The notes beneath the pieces were generated by a model that saw nothing but the letters and a program-made list of their open reading frames with translations, made no database searches and was not told the origin of the DNA. The position numbers and the translations under genes are program-made. This document shows positions 54,877-64,000 of a DNA stretch of 64,000 nt, piece by piece. Source of the DNA: Microbispora amethystogenes (lineage in GTDB: Bacteria > Actinomycetota > Actinomycetes > Streptosporangiales > Streptosporangiaceae); assembly GCF_016863015.1 (NCBI RefSeq), contig NZ_BOOB01000003.1:186001-250000 (forward strand), written 5' to 3'. Every line of letters starts with the position of its first letter. Position 1 is the stretch's first letter.

Positions 54877-55236
54877 ATGGCCCTCGACCCGAAGATCGCC
54901 GACCGGCTCAAGCGCACCCCGGACGGCCTGGTGCCCGCGATCGTCCAGCAGCACGACACCGGCGAGGTGCTGATGCTCGCCTGGATGGACGACGAGGCGC
55001 TGCACCGCACGCTCACCACCGGCCGGGCGACCTACTGGTCCCGCAGCCGGGGGGAGTACTGGGTGAAGGGCGACACCTCCGGCCACGTGCAGTGGGTCAG
55101 GCACGTCGCGCTCGACTGCGACGGCGACACGGTCCTGCTGAAGGTCGACCAGGTGGGGGCCGCCTGCCACACCGGCGACCGCACCTGCTTCGACGCAGAC
55201 GTCCTCGATGTCCTCGACGTGACCGGCGCGCCGTGA
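54877..55236 (+). CDS. hisI: Phosphoribosyl-AMP cyclohydrolase
   Basis: 119 residues from ATG 54877; CACAAT (54864-54869) ends 7 bases before it, so the mRNA is probably leaderless. It opens the adenine ring of PR-AMP, the third step of histidine synthesis. Metal-site motifs: [26 protein letters not shown], and [12 protein letters not shown]. It lacks the HisE domain. It stands outside the main his block and leads into the trp-linked membrane gene with a GTGA overlap. Confidence 0.95.
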   Translation: MALDPKIADRLKRTPDGLVPAIVQQHDTGEVLMLAWMDDEALHRTLTTGRATYWSRSRGEYWVKGDTSGHVQWVRHVALDCDGDTVLLKVDQVGAACHTGDRTCFDADVLDVLDVTGAP

Positions 55237-55910
55237 CCACTCCCGCCCCCGCTCCCACCCCCGGTCACGCCGCCGCGCCCGGCCGGACCGGCCGTACGGC
55301 GGGGCGCTCGCTGCTCGTCTGGCTGGCCGCCTGCGCCGCCGGCGGCGGGCTCGCGCTGCTGGCCGCGGGCAGGCGATGGGTGACGCTCGGCACCGCAGGG
55401 GGCCCCGGGGAAGCGGGACAGGACGGCCTCACCGGCGGCGACCTGGTCGCCTGGCTCTCACCCGCCGCGCTGGCCGCGCTCGCCGCCGCGGTGGCCGTAC
55501 TGGCGGCGAGGGGGATCGGGCGGCGGGCGATCGGCGGGGTTGTCGCCCTGCTCGGCGCGGCGGTCGCGGCCGGAGCCTGGGACGGCACCCGCGACGCGAC
55601 GGTCGCCGCCGCGGCCCGCGCGCACGCGACGACGGCGACGATCTCCGGCGCCGCGGTCCCGGTGGAGTCGCGCGCCTGGGTCTGGCCGCTGCTCGCCGCC
55701 GTGGGCGGGCTCGTCCTGCTCGGGTCCGGGGTGGTGGCGGCGGTGCGCGGCGCGCGCTGGCCCGGCATGTCGGGCAGGTACGAACGGGACGCCGGTCACG
55801 CCCGCACGGAGCCGGGACGGGCTCCCGCGCGGGACGCCGACCGCGCCATGTGGGACGCGCTGGACGAGGGAGACGACCCCACCGACGACCCCACCCACGA
55901 CCGTCGCTGA
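55233..55910 (+). CDS. Trp-operon-associated membrane protein (TIGR02234)
   Basis: 225 residues from GTG 55233, overlapping the hisI stop by 4 bases. Four TM helices: [51 protein letters not shown] and [20 protein letters not shown]. The cytoplasmic tail keeps the diagnostic [14 protein letters not shown] and [15 protein letters not shown]. This family is found between trpE and trpC in actinobacteria, with unknown function. Here the usual trpE neighbour on its 5' side is missing. Confidence 0.9.
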   Translation: MTTPAPAPTPGHAAAPGRTGRTAGRSLLVWLAACAAGGGLALLAAGRRWVTLGTAGGPGEAGQDGLTGGDLVAWLSPAALAALAAAVAVLAARGIGRRAIGGVVALLGAAVAAGAWDGTRDATVAAAARAHATTATISGAAVPVESRAWVWPLLAAVGGLVLLGSGVVAAVRGARWPGMSGRYERDAGHARTEPGRAPARDADRAMWDALDEGDDPTDDPTHDRR

Positions 55911-56060
55911 GCCGGTCCGCCCCGGCGCCGGATGGGCCGCGGGAGTTGGACCGTTCCCACCTCAGATTACAAATCGCCCACAAACTGTGGTTCCGCTCCG
56001 ACCGGTCGCCCGGCTGTCGATAGGCTTCGCGGCGACTTCGTTGATCGCACAGGAGACCGG

Positions 56061-56471
56061 ATGAGCCACGGGTACCTGCCGGGTGACTCGGGCGGCCACG
56101 GCCACCCGCCCGGCGCGGGCGGCGTGCCGCCGGTCTCCGGCTATGGCCACGGCTATGGAAACGGGTACGGCTATCCGCCACCGCCCCCTCCGTACGGGTA
56201 CCACCAACCCCATGGTCCCCGCACGAACGGAATGGCCGTCGCATCGCTCGTTCTCGGCGTTCTCGGCCTGCTCTTCTGCGGGGTTCCCGGGATCGCCGGC
56301 GTCATCTGTGGTCACGTCGCGTTGAACCAGACACGGCGGACGGGGGAACAGGGCCGGGGCCTCGCGATCGCCGGGCTGATCCTGTCCTATGCCGGCGCCG
56401 CCGTCTGGATCCTGTACGCGATCGGGCTGGGTCTGCTGGCGGCGCTGAGCGTCTCGCACGTCGCCGGTTAG
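56061..56471 (+). CDS. DUF4190-type membrane protein with Gly/Tyr/Pro-rich N-terminus
   Basis: 136 residues from ATG 56061 (AGGAG 5 bases upstream). Residues 1-52 are Gly/Pro/Tyr/His-rich (YGHGYGNGYGYPPPPPPYGY). Two TM helices follow, with the DUF4190 pattern NGMAVASLVLGVLGLLFCGV, GHVALNQTRRTGEQGRGLAI and AGLILSYAGAAVWILY. The protein is small and common in actinobacteria, often next to RDD proteins as here. Function unknown. Confidence 0.88.
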   Translation: MSHGYLPGDSGGHGHPPGAGGVPPVSGYGHGYGNGYGYPPPPPPYGYHQPHGPRTNGMAVASLVLGVLGLLFCGVPGIAGVICGHVALNQTRRTGEQGRGLAIAGLILSYAGAAVWILYAIGLGLLAALSVSHVAG

Positions 56472-56529
56472 TCCCCGCCCCGGGTCTCCCCCCTTCGCGT
56501 TCCTTCTCCCACTTTCGCTGGAGCTCCAC

Positions 56530-57183
56530 ATGACCTACGGAAACGACCCGTACAACCAGGGCGGTTACCCCCCTCAGCAGCCTCCCCAGCAGCCCGGTGG
56601 GCAGGGCGGGTACCCGCCGCCCCAGGGCGGCTACCCCCCGCCGCCGCAGGGCTCCTACCCCTCGCCCCCGCAGGGCGGCCAGTACGGCCCCGGCGCGTAC
56701 GGCCCGCCCTCCGGCGGTTACGGCGGCCCCGAGCTCGCCCACTGGGGCCTGCGCGTCGGCTCCTACCTGATCGACGCCCTGATCGTCGGCATCCCGTCCG
56801 GAATCCTCTACATGATCGGCGGCTCCATGACCGCCAGTTCCCTGCAGGTGGACCCGAACACCGGGGAGGTCACGTCGACGGGCGGCGGCGGAATCGGCGT
56901 GATCATCTACCTCCTGGGCTTCGTCGTCGCGATCGGCGTCACCCTGTGGCTGAAGTACCAGGAGGGCACCACCGGCCAGACGGTGGGCAAGAAGGTCCTC
57001 GGCATCAAGACGGTCAAGGAGCAGACGGGCGAGTACATCGGCTTCGGCATGGCCTTCGTCCGGTCCCTCTGCCACATCATCGACGGCCTGCCCTGCTACA
57101 TCGGCTTCCTCTGGCCGCTGTGGGACGCCAAGCGGCAGACCTTCGCCGACAAGATCGTCGGCACCGTGGTCGTGCGCGCCTGA
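56530..57183 (+). CDS. RDD-family membrane protein with Pro/Gln/Gly-rich N-terminus
   Basis: 217 residues from ATG 56530. Residues 1-70 are repeats of QPPQQPGGQGGYPPPQGGYP-type sequence. The RDD domain follows: ELAHWGLRVGSYLIDALIVG (its RDD motif is R-x-x-SYLIDAL), IIYLLGFVVAIGVTLWLKYQ, GTTGQTVGKKVLGIKTVK and WPLWDAKRQTFADKIVGTVV. RDD proteins act as Na+/H+ or solute transporters in some bacteria. It is 58 bases after the DUF4190 gene and shares its type of N-terminus. Confidence 0.9.
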   Translation: MTYGNDPYNQGGYPPQQPPQQPGGQGGYPPPQGGYPPPPQGSYPSPPQGGQYGPGAYGPPSGGYGGPELAHWGLRVGSYLIDALIVGIPSGILYMIGGSMTASSLQVDPNTGEVTSTGGGGIGVIIYLLGFVVAIGVTLWLKYQEGTTGQTVGKKVLGIKTVKEQTGEYIGFGMAFVRSLCHIIDGLPCYIGFLWPLWDAKRQTFADKIVGTVVVRA

Positions 57184-57200
57184 GCCGTTAGGCTGAGCAC

Positions 57201-57626
57201 GTGGACGTGACCGGACGGCGCGCGCGGGACCGGATGCGGTCGCTGCGCGCGCCGTTCGGCGCCGCGGCCGGTCTCGCCGCGGCGGTGGCGTACCTGGCGG
57301 TGGTCGACCCGCACGAGCCGGGTCACTACCCCGTCTGTCCCTTCTACTACCTCACCGGTCTGTACTGCCCGGGCTGCGGCGCCCTGCGCGCCGTGCACGA
57401 TCTCGCGCACGCCGACCTCGCCGGCGCCGCGCGCATGAACCTTCTCTTTGTCGTTTGCGTTCCTGTCGTGATCGCGGCATGGGCCAGGTGGACGTTACGA
57501 TCATGGCAGGGGCGGCCCGTCGGCCCGGGTGCCGCACGCCCCGTCTACCTGTGGGGACTGATCGCCGTCGCGGCCGTCTTCTGGGTAGTGCGTAATGTGC
57601 CTTTCGGGCATTTCCTCGCTCCGTGA
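57201..57626 (+). CDS. DUF2752 membrane protein
   Basis: 141 residues from GTG 57201; TAGGCT (57189-57194) ends 6 bases before, indicating its own leaderless promoter inside the cluster. The DUF2752 core is CPFYYLTGLYCPGCGALRAV followed by HDLAHADLAGAARMN. The CPGCG site could bind metal or undergo redox chemistry. There are three TM helices. The family is often located upstream of trpC in actinomycetes; its function is unknown. Confidence 0.9.
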   Translation: MDVTGRRARDRMRSLRAPFGAAAGLAAAVAYLAVVDPHEPGHYPVCPFYYLTGLYCPGCGALRAVHDLAHADLAGAARMNLLFVVCVPVVIAAWARWTLRSWQGRPVGPGAARPVYLWGLIAVAAVFWVVRNVPFGHFLAP

Positions 57627-57727
57627 CGCGACCCTGTGGCCGATCGACGCGAGACGGGCCGATACCATCGCAGGGCAGGAACGCAGAGCAGCCGACCGAG
57701 AGCAGCCGACCGGAGGGACCCTTGCGC

Positions 57728-57787
57728 GTGAGCGAGCGGACAGGTGATTCGCGCGAGCTCCGAGCCGAAGGCGAGGAGGACGCGTGA
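57728..57787 (+). CDS. Possible 19-residue ORF coupled to trpC
   Basis: GTG 57728 opens [19 protein letters not shown], whose stop overlaps the trpC start (GTGA). It lies in a 157-base gap that also has a -10-like TACCAT at 57663-57668 and a direct repeat of AGCAGCCGACCG. It has no Trp, so it is not an attenuation code for Trp. It may only ferry ribosomes to trpC, or be chance. Confidence 0.25.
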   Translation: MSERTGDSRELRAEGEEDA

Positions 57788-58608
57788 GTGTTCTTGACGA
57801 CATCATCGTGGGCGTGCGGGAGGACCTCGAGGAGCGGCAGCGCGACGTGCCGATCGAGGAGCTCAAGCGCATCGCCGCCCGAGCCCCCGAGCCCCTGGAC
57901 GCCTACGCCGCGCTCGGCGGCGACCGGGTCTCGGTGATCGCCGAAGTGAAGAGGTCGAGCCCGTCCAAGGGCGCGCTCGCCGCCATCGCCGACCCCGCCG
58001 CGCTCGCCGCCGACTACGAGGAGGGCGGCGCGCACGTCATCAGCGTGCTGACCGAGCGGCGCAGGTTCGGCGGCACGCTCGCCGACCTCGCGGCCGTGCG
58101 GGCCGCGGTCGACGTGCCCGTCCTGCGCAAGGACTTCATCGTCACCTCCTACCAGCTGTGGGAGGCCCGGGCGCACGGCGCCGACCTCGCCCTGCTGATC
58201 GTGGCGGCCCTCGACCAGCAGGCGCTCGTCTCGCTGATCGAGCGGGCCGAGTCGATCGGGCTCTGCCCGCTCGTCGAGGTGCACACCGAGGAGGAGCTGA
58301 CCCGCGCGGTGGACGCCGGCGCGAAGGTCGTCGGCGTCAACGCCCGCGACCTGAAGACGCTGCAGGTGGACCGCGAGGTGTTCGCCCGGCTCGCGCCCAA
58401 GGTGCCGGACGGCGTCATCAAGATCGCGGAGTCCGGGGTGCGCGGGCCACACGACCTGCTCGCGTACGCGCGGGCGGGGGCCGACGCGGTGCTGGTGGGC
58501 GAGAGCCTCGTCACCGGCAGGGACCCCAAGGCCGCGGTCAACGACCTGGTGACCGCGGGCGCGCACCCGGCCTCGCGGCAGGACACCGGCTCCGAGAGGC
58601 ACCCGTGA
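57784..58608 (+). CDS. trpC: Indole-3-glycerol-phosphate synthase
   Basis: 274 residues from GTG 57784 (AGGAGG upstream). (beta-alpha)8 barrel with the IGPS signatures [11 protein letters not shown] (catalytic Glu-Lys), [31 protein letters not shown], and [12 protein letters not shown]. It closes the indole ring from CdRP. It is monofunctional, without a TrpF domain; PriA supplies that step. About 15 extra residues extend the C-terminus ([14 protein letters not shown]). Confidence 0.96.
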   Translation: MSVLDDIIVGVREDLEERQRDVPIEELKRIAARAPEPLDAYAALGGDRVSVIAEVKRSSPSKGALAAIADPAALAADYEEGGAHVISVLTERRRFGGTLADLAAVRAAVDVPVLRKDFIVTSYQLWEARAHGADLALLIVAALDQQALVSLIERAESIGLCPLVEVHTEEELTRAVDAGAKVVGVNARDLKTLQVDREVFARLAPKVPDGVIKIAESGVRGPHDLLAYARAGADAVLVGESLVTGRDPKAAVNDLVTAGAHPASRQDTGSERHP

Positions 58609-58634
58609 ACGACAGCACCGCAGAAGGAGGCCGA

Positions 58635-59879
<1,245 letters not shown>

Positions 59880-59902
59880 TCCAGCATCGATAGGGCATCC
59901 CG

Positions 59903-60697
59903 ATGACGACACTCCAGGCGGTGTTCGACAAGGCACGCGCCGAGGACAGGGCCGCGCTCGTCGGCTACCTGCCGGCCGGCTTCCCGACCAAGGACGGCGC
60001 GGTGAAGGCCGCGACCGCGATGGTCGAGGCCGGCTGCGACGTGATCGAGATCGGCCTGCCGTACTCCGATCCGCTGATGGACGGCCCGACGATCCAGGAC
60101 GCGGTGCACCGGTCGCTGGAGAACGGCACCCGCATCGCCGATGTGCTGCGCACCGTCGAGGGCGTGGCGAAGTCCGGGGCCGCGACGCTGGTGATGACGT
60201 ACTGGAACCCGATCGACCGCTACGGCGCCGAGCGCTTCGCCCGGGACCTCGCCTCGGCGGGCGGCGTCGGGACGATCACGCCGGACCTGACGCCCGAGGA
60301 GTCCGGGCCCTGGCTCGACGCGAGCCGGGAGTCCGGCCTCGGCACGGTCTTCCTCGTCGCGCCCAGCTCGCCGGACGAGCGCATCGCCCGGGTCGCCGCC
60401 TGCTGCACCGGTTTCGTGTACGCGGCCTCGCTGATGGGCGTGACCGGCGCCAGGGAGTCGGTCAGCTCGGCGGCCGAGGGACTGGTCAAGAAGACCAGGG
60501 CGCACACGTCGCTGCCGGTCTGCGTGGGTCTCGGTGTCGGGAACGGCGCCCAGGCCGCCGAGGTCGCGTCGTACGCCGACGGGGTCATCGTCGGGTCGGC
60601 CTTCATCCGGCGCCTGCTCGACGCGCCGGACGAGACGTCCGGTCTTGCGGCGGTACGCGAACTCGGGGAGGAACTCGCCAGGGGTGTCCGGCGCTGA
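59903..60697 (+). CDS. trpA: Tryptophan synthase alpha chain
   Basis: 264 residues from ATG 59903. It splits indole-3-glycerol phosphate to indole and G3P. Motifs: LVGYLPAGFPTKDGAVKA, catalytic Glu in DVIEIGLPYSDPLMDGPTIQ, Asp in TPDLTPEESG, and VGLGVGNGAQAAEVA at the phosphate site. The usual downstream lgt gene is not here; a MauE/DsbA pair follows after 138 bases. Confidence 0.95.
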   Translation: MTTLQAVFDKARAEDRAALVGYLPAGFPTKDGAVKAATAMVEAGCDVIEIGLPYSDPLMDGPTIQDAVHRSLENGTRIADVLRTVEGVAKSGAATLVMTYWNPIDRYGAERFARDLASAGGVGTITPDLTPEESGPWLDASRESGLGTVFLVAPSSPDERIARVAACCTGFVYAASLMGVTGARESVSSAAEGLVKKTRAHTSLPVCVGLGVGNGAQAAEVASYADGVIVGSAFIRRLLDAPDETSGLAAVRELGEELARGVRR

Positions 60698-60835
60698 GCC
60701 GGATCTCCGGCTTTCTCCCCCCGGTACCGCCGCGAGCAGCGGAAACGCCACCGCTTACCATGCTCTTATCCCGCACATGGTGAGGTTGGGTCCCGGTACT
60801 GTTCAGTCGGTGTTGCCTACCGGGCGAGGAGTCTG

Positions 60836-61405
60836 ATGGTTCAGTTGGCATCCGGCGCTCAGGTGTCCGGCCGGTTACCGTCCGCGAAACCGGCGCTCCC
60901 TTGGGTCACGACCGCGGCGCGCGTCGTGCTGGCGGCCGTACTGATCGTCGCGGGCGCGCTCAAGATCGGAGCGCCCGCCCTGTCGGTGCAGGCGGTTCGC
61001 GCCTATCAGCTGCTGCCGGAGTCCCTGGCGCAGGTCGTCGGGTACGGCCTGCCCGTCGTGGAGATCATCGCGGGGCTGCTGCTGCTCGTCGGCCTGTTCA
61101 CCCGGGTGGCGGCGGGAGTCGGCGGCGTGCTGATGGTGGCGTTCGTCATCGGCATCGGGTCCGCGTGGGCCAGAGGGCTGCGCATCGACTGCGGCTGCTT
61201 CGGCGGCGACGGCACCCTCGCCGCGGGTCAGGACCCCAACTACTTCTGGGAACTTGTACGTGACATCGGGCTGCTCGCCTGTGCGGCGTGGATCGTCGTG
61301 AAGCCGGTGAGCCGCCTGTCGCTTGACTCGGCTCTCGGTTTCGGGGGAACCCGGGAGCCGGTGGACGAGGACGGTCCGGACGAGGGCCGGGACGACCGCG
61401 ACTGA
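60836..61405 (+). CDS. MauE/DoxX-family membrane redox protein
   Basis: 189 residues from ATG 60836 (GGAG 4 bases upstream). Four TM helices (ARVVLAAVLIVAGALKI, VVGYGLPVVEIIAGLLLLVG, GVGGVLMVAFVIGIGSAWAR, IGLLACAAWIVVKPVSRL) and a conserved DCGCFGG (in RGLRIDCGCFGGDG) mark the MauE/DoxX type. These proteins are linked with disulfide or quinone redox chemistry. It is immediately upstream of a DsbA-like protein, so it probably re-oxidises or feeds it. The C-terminal tail is acidic. Confidence 0.9.
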   Translation: MVQLASGAQVSGRLPSAKPALPWVTTAARVVLAAVLIVAGALKIGAPALSVQAVRAYQLLPESLAQVVGYGLPVVEIIAGLLLLVGLFTRVAAGVGGVLMVAFVIGIGSAWARGLRIDCGCFGGDGTLAAGQDPNYFWELVRDIGLLACAAWIVVKPVSRLSLDSALGFGGTREPVDEDGPDEGRDDRD

Positions 61406-61465
61406 GAGGCAGGACCGCGGGTCCGGCGCAGGGTCCGGCCGCGGTGACAGCAGGGGGGAAGGTTC

Positions 61466-62215
61466 GTGAGCAAGCGGACGAGCGAGGCGGCCAAGGCGCG
61501 CATCGCGGCGCAGCGGGAGGCCCTGCGCAAGCAGGACCAGCGCAGGCGCGTCACGATGATCGCCACCATCGCGGTGGTCGTCGTGGTCGCGGCCGCCTTC
61601 GTCGTGTGGTCGGTGCGGCAGGGCGCCTCGGAGAAGGTCACCGGCGGCCTCGCCGCGGTGACCGTGCAGGAGGACGGGACTGTCGTGATGGCCCAGCCGG
61701 GGGTCACCACGCCCGTGGTCGACGTCTACGAGGACTTCCAGTGCCCGGCGTGCAAGCAGTTCGAGGAGACCAGCGGCGCCACGCTGAAGAACCTGGCCGC
61801 CGAGGGCAAGGCGAAGGTCGCCTACCACGTGATCACGATCTTCACGCAGGAGCCGACCAAGAGCAACTCGCTGCGCGCGGCCTCGGCCGCCCGGTGCATC
61901 ACGGACGGCCGGCAGTGGGTCGCGTTCCACGACAAGCTCTACAAGAACCAGCCGAGCGAGACCTCCAGCGGGTTCTCCGTGGACCAGCTGATCTCGTGGG
62001 GCAAGGAGGCGGGCGTGACCTCCTCCGGCTTCGACGACTGCGTACGCAAGCAGGGCAACGTCCAGGCGCACCAGACGTACACGCAGCAGGTCATGAGCAC
62101 GCAGAAGCTGGGCGGCACGCCGACCATCAAGATCAACGGCAAGGAGCTCGACAGCACGACCGCGTTCGTGCCGAGCGCGCTGCGCGACGCCGTGATCAAC
62201 GCCGCCAAGAGCTGA
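61466..62215 (+). CDS. Membrane-anchored DsbA-like thiol oxidoreductase
   Basis: 249 residues from GTG 61466. A basic N-terminus and one TM helix (about 29-50) anchor the domain outside. The thioredoxin_4 fold has the active site CPAC (Cys93-Cys96, in YEDFQCPACKQFE), GGTPTIKING with the cis-Pro, and a second Cys pair (Cys in AARCITDG and FDDCVRKQ). It introduces or shuffles disulfides in secreted proteins. It forms a two-gene unit with the MauE-like protein. Confidence 0.92.
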   Translation: MSKRTSEAAKARIAAQREALRKQDQRRRVTMIATIAVVVVVAAAFVVWSVRQGASEKVTGGLAAVTVQEDGTVVMAQPGVTTPVVDVYEDFQCPACKQFEETSGATLKNLAAEGKAKVAYHVITIFTQEPTKSNSLRAASAARCITDGRQWVAFHDKLYKNQPSETSSGFSVDQLISWGKEAGVTSSGFDDCVRKQGNVQAHQTYTQQVMSTQKLGGTPTIKINGKELDSTTAFVPSALRDAVINAAKS

Positions 62216-62333
62216 CCCGGAGGCGTACGCCCTGGCCGGAAGCCCCGGTCGGAAGCCCTGGTCCGGATGCTGCGCACACGGATCAGGGCACGGCTCCGGG
62301 CGCTCCGCCTGGCTTGTGACCAAAAATGGATGG

Positions 62334-63122
62334 TCACCGTCCAAGGCCTCGCCTGATCGCAGCCTCGACTGGGGAGAAGGCCCCGTCCGCACGGTCGAGC
62401 TGGAGCGGCTCGGCCGGGCGGAGTTTCGGCTGGCCAAGGAAACGGGGCTCTTTTCCGAGGTTCGGCTGGCCGGCGTGCACCAGAAACGGGTGACAGAGGT
62501 AGACGTCGCCCGCGCTGCCCGTGGCGTGGACGACCGGACGACGCGTGCCGGCGCTCTCCGCATGGCGGGCCAGCTCCCTGGCGTCCAAGCCGTCCTCGCC
62601 CTCAGGTTCCAGGACCCGCGCCACGTCCAGGTGAGAACCCACGCGCAGGCGAGTTGGCGCGGCGTTCTCATCGATGTCCGAGAGCAGGAAGAACATCAGC
62701 AGTGCGCGGTCCCTGGACTCGACGTTCGCACGCCAGGTCAGGTAGTCGCCCGGATCGGAGTCGTGGCCGGGGAAGCTCACATCGACGTGCCACCCGTCGA
62801 CAACGGCCGGTTCGTCCCCGGGGAAGCGGATAACAAAGCCTCCCAGGCTCGTGCGGGGCAACCACCGCCCCACTCCCACGAGGTCGTCGAATGCGGCGTG
62901 CAGACGCGGCGTGTTGGCCGCGGTCTCGAACGGCGCCTGCGCGTAGTCAGGGCGTGCCGCCACCGGCCGCGGCCATGTGGCCGGATCGTCGGGATCGGCG
63001 TCGAGGTCCCGCCAGATGATCTCGCGGCACTCGTCCGCGATCTCTCTGGGGAACGCGCCCCGGATCCGGACGAAGCCGTCTGTGATGAACGTCCTCACCT
63101 GCGCGTCGCTCAACATGCTCAC
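62334..63122 (-). CDS. Phytanoyl-CoA dioxygenase (PhyH) family Fe(II)/2-oxoglutarate oxygenase
   Basis: 262 residues from GTG 63122 (ATG 63116 possible). N-terminal FITDGFVRIRGAFPREIADE is typical. The iron ligands are His and Asp in GWHVDVSF and a distal His in VYLCHPFLVHAGQPN; a 2-oxoglutarate-binding Arg/Ser-type region follows (LGKEPRFLGQPK). The family hydroxylates diverse small molecules, and the substrate is unknown. It is monocistronic and convergent with the DsbA-like gene. Confidence 0.88.
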   Translation of the reverse strand: MSMLSDAQVRTFITDGFVRIRGAFPREIADECREIIWRDLDADPDDPATWPRPVAARPDYAQAPFETAANTPRLHAAFDDLVGVGRWLPRTSLGGFVIRFPGDEPAVVDGWHVDVSFPGHDSDPGDYLTWRANVESRDRALLMFFLLSDIDENAAPTRLRVGSHLDVARVLEPEGEDGLDARELARHAESAGTRRPVVHATGSAGDVYLCHPFLVHAGQPNLGKEPRFLGQPKLRPAEPLQLDRADGAFSPVEAAIRRGLGR

Positions 63123-63473
63123 AGCATCTTCGCCGCGGCGCCGTCAGGCCAAAGCTTTATGGGAGTCCTGGTCCCAGAGGCAGGCCCACCGGAGCCCGGT
63201 AGCCATACCGACCCGGCCGCGAAGGACGGCTTCGGTTCAGTCCTGATCAGCGGTGTGCTCGATGAAGCCGAGTATGCGGGCAGCGACCAATCCGGGTGCC
63301 CGTTCCGGACTCATGCCAACCCCGCCAGGGCGCGACGGTTCATCCTGAGGTGAGTCTGTCCGCTGGACCGACTTGCGTCGCGCCCTGCCGCAGTCCGCCG
63401 AGCCGCAGTCCGCCGAGCCGCCACCGGCCACTCGGCCGTGACACCCCGCCGGAGCCGCGCCGGCCGGGGAAGT
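63123..63473. other. 351-base gap without a confident gene
   Basis: On the minus strand a short frame ending at 63237 reads MSPERAPGLVAARILGFIEH and then TADQD. It has a protein-like composition but is only 25 residues and lacks an RBS, so it may be the tail of a lost gene. A direct repeat CAGTCCGCCGAGCCG occurs twice at about 63400-63422. Nothing else stands out. Confidence 0.3.
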
Positions 63474-63800
63474 TCAGCCCCGGTGGGCCGGGCGGTAGGA
63501 CAGGCGGTCCAGGCCGACCCGGAGGCGGTGCTGGACCTCCACGATCGCGAGGTGCATGGTCTCCGCCTCGGCCTGGGCGTGCACGGGCTGCCCGTTGACG
63601 TCGAGGACCGCCCGCGCGGCGCACCGTTCTCCCGGGCTGAGCGACGGGCTGTAGGCGAGGCTGACCCTGGCGTAGAGGATCGGTTTGGCGGTGAACCTGG
63701 ACACCGACGCGATGCGTTCCCGCGCCTCGGTGACCGCTCCCGCGGGCACCTGCCCGCTCGTCTCCACCATGACCGCCTCGGGCGTGAGTGTGTCGTTCAT
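63474..63800 (-). CDS. HPF/RaiA-like ribosome-associated protein (short form)
   Basis: 108 residues from ATG 63800. It has the beta-alpha-beta-beta-beta-alpha pattern of the hibernation-promoting-factor N-terminal domain: AVTEARERIASVSRFTAKPI, YARVSLAYSPSLSPGERCAA, RAVLDVNGQPVHAQAEAETM and LAIVEVQHRLRVGLDRLSYR. HPF proteins bind the 30S subunit in stationary phase or hypoxia. It lacks the C-terminal dimerisation domain, so it would give monomer-type inactivation, or has a different role. It starts near a sequence that may belong to a stress protein. Confidence 0.7.
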   Translation of the reverse strand: MNDTLTPEAVMVETSGQVPAGAVTEARERIASVSRFTAKPILYARVSLAYSPSLSPGERCAARAVLDVNGQPVHAQAEAETMHLAIVEVQHRLRVGLDRLSYRPAHRG

Positions 63801-63957
63801 GATCGGAGTCTGCCCGTTTCGGCGCTCGGCTCACCAGGGACCTGTGGGACCGGCCGACGGCCCGTGCGTCGCCATTTCAAGGGCCGGACGCCCCTACCGC
63901 GCCGTCGCGGGTCCAGTCGCGGGTTCCGTCGTGGGACGGCGCGCCGACGCGCCTCGC

Positions 63958-64000
63958 TCACGGCTCCGCTGCGACCTCGCCCTCCACGTCGATGTTCAGA
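63958..64000 (-). CDS. Possible C-terminal end of a protein entering from the right edge
   Basis: On the minus strand the last 43 bases read LNIDVEGEVAAEP followed by TGA (63960-63958). The composition is plausible for a protein tail, but 13 residues are too few to identify a family. Confidence 0.3.
   Translation of the reverse strand, partial: LNIDVEGEVAAEP

Noticed and set aside
57728-57787. Trp attenuator leader peptide before trpC
   Set aside because: The small ORF has no Trp codons and I see no terminator hairpin with a U-run before trpC.

Overview
The window is very GC-rich, uses many GTG starts and 4-base ATGA/GTGA gene overlaps, and carries actinobacterial hallmarks: a PriA-type HisA, a PknB-like Ser/Thr kinase, XRE/DUF6907 modules, DUF222-HNH proteins, TIGR03085 and TIGR02234 proteins. 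It looks like a chromosomal segment of a filamentous actinomycete, most likely of the Streptosporangiaceae. This assignment is an inference from gene content and synteny, not from a marker gene.

Layout. 1-1.9 kb: the 5' part of a secreted clan GH-A (arabinofuranosidase-like) glycosidase, then a frameshifted DUF2470 gene facing a cysteine-free S4 (rpsD) paralogue across a double DtxR/IdeR-type iron box. 2.5-11.8 kb: a defence island on the minus strand, hsdR-hsdS-hsdM with 4-base overlaps, followed by an AIPR-family protein that has an N-terminal PD-(D/E)XK-like nuclease motif and a C-terminal modified-DNA-reader-like segment. 11.9-17.1 kb: XRE/DUF6907 regulatory module, GNAT, PIG-L deacetylase, a MerR/TipA-like regulator with a 19-bp-spacer promoter, and a secreted protein. 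17.1-24.4 kb: a Ser/Thr kinase; a short leader peptide and terminator in front of a degenerate DAHP-synthase/chorismate-mutase fusion; and an NB-ARC/TPR (NLR-like) protein next to a small two-TM protein. The two members of that last pair share an ISGG-type motif, at the N-terminus of one and the C-terminus of the other. 24.5-37 kb: class A PBP and a MurA paralogue with Asp at the fosfomycin cysteine, regulators, an amidase, YbaK, a repeat-bearing DUF222-HNH protein, a decayed 116-bp tandem repeat region and a DeoR regulator.

37.3-43.7 kb: histidine operon hisD-hisC-hisB-(50 aa TM protein)-hisH-(120 aa TM protein)-priA-RidA-hisF. 43.7-54.8 kb: small secreted and membrane proteins, a TIGR03085 protein, a heterodimeric ABC exporter, a duplicated-module histidine kinase with its NarL regulator, and an alpha/beta hydrolase. 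54.9-60.7 kb: hisI, a Trp-operon membrane protein, DUF4190, RDD and DUF2752 membrane proteins, trpC, trpB and trpA. No trpF is present, which fits a bifunctional PriA, and trpE is absent from the cluster. 60.8-64 kb: MauE/DoxX and DsbA-like redox proteins, a PhyH dioxygenase and an HPF/RaiA-like protein.

The strongest candidates for an under-described system are (i) the NLR-like/2TM gene pair with matching putative amyloid-signalling motifs and (ii) the AIPR fusion attached to the type I restriction-modification operon. A recurring theme is leaderless translation: nine start codons lie 6-7 bases after a -10-like hexamer.
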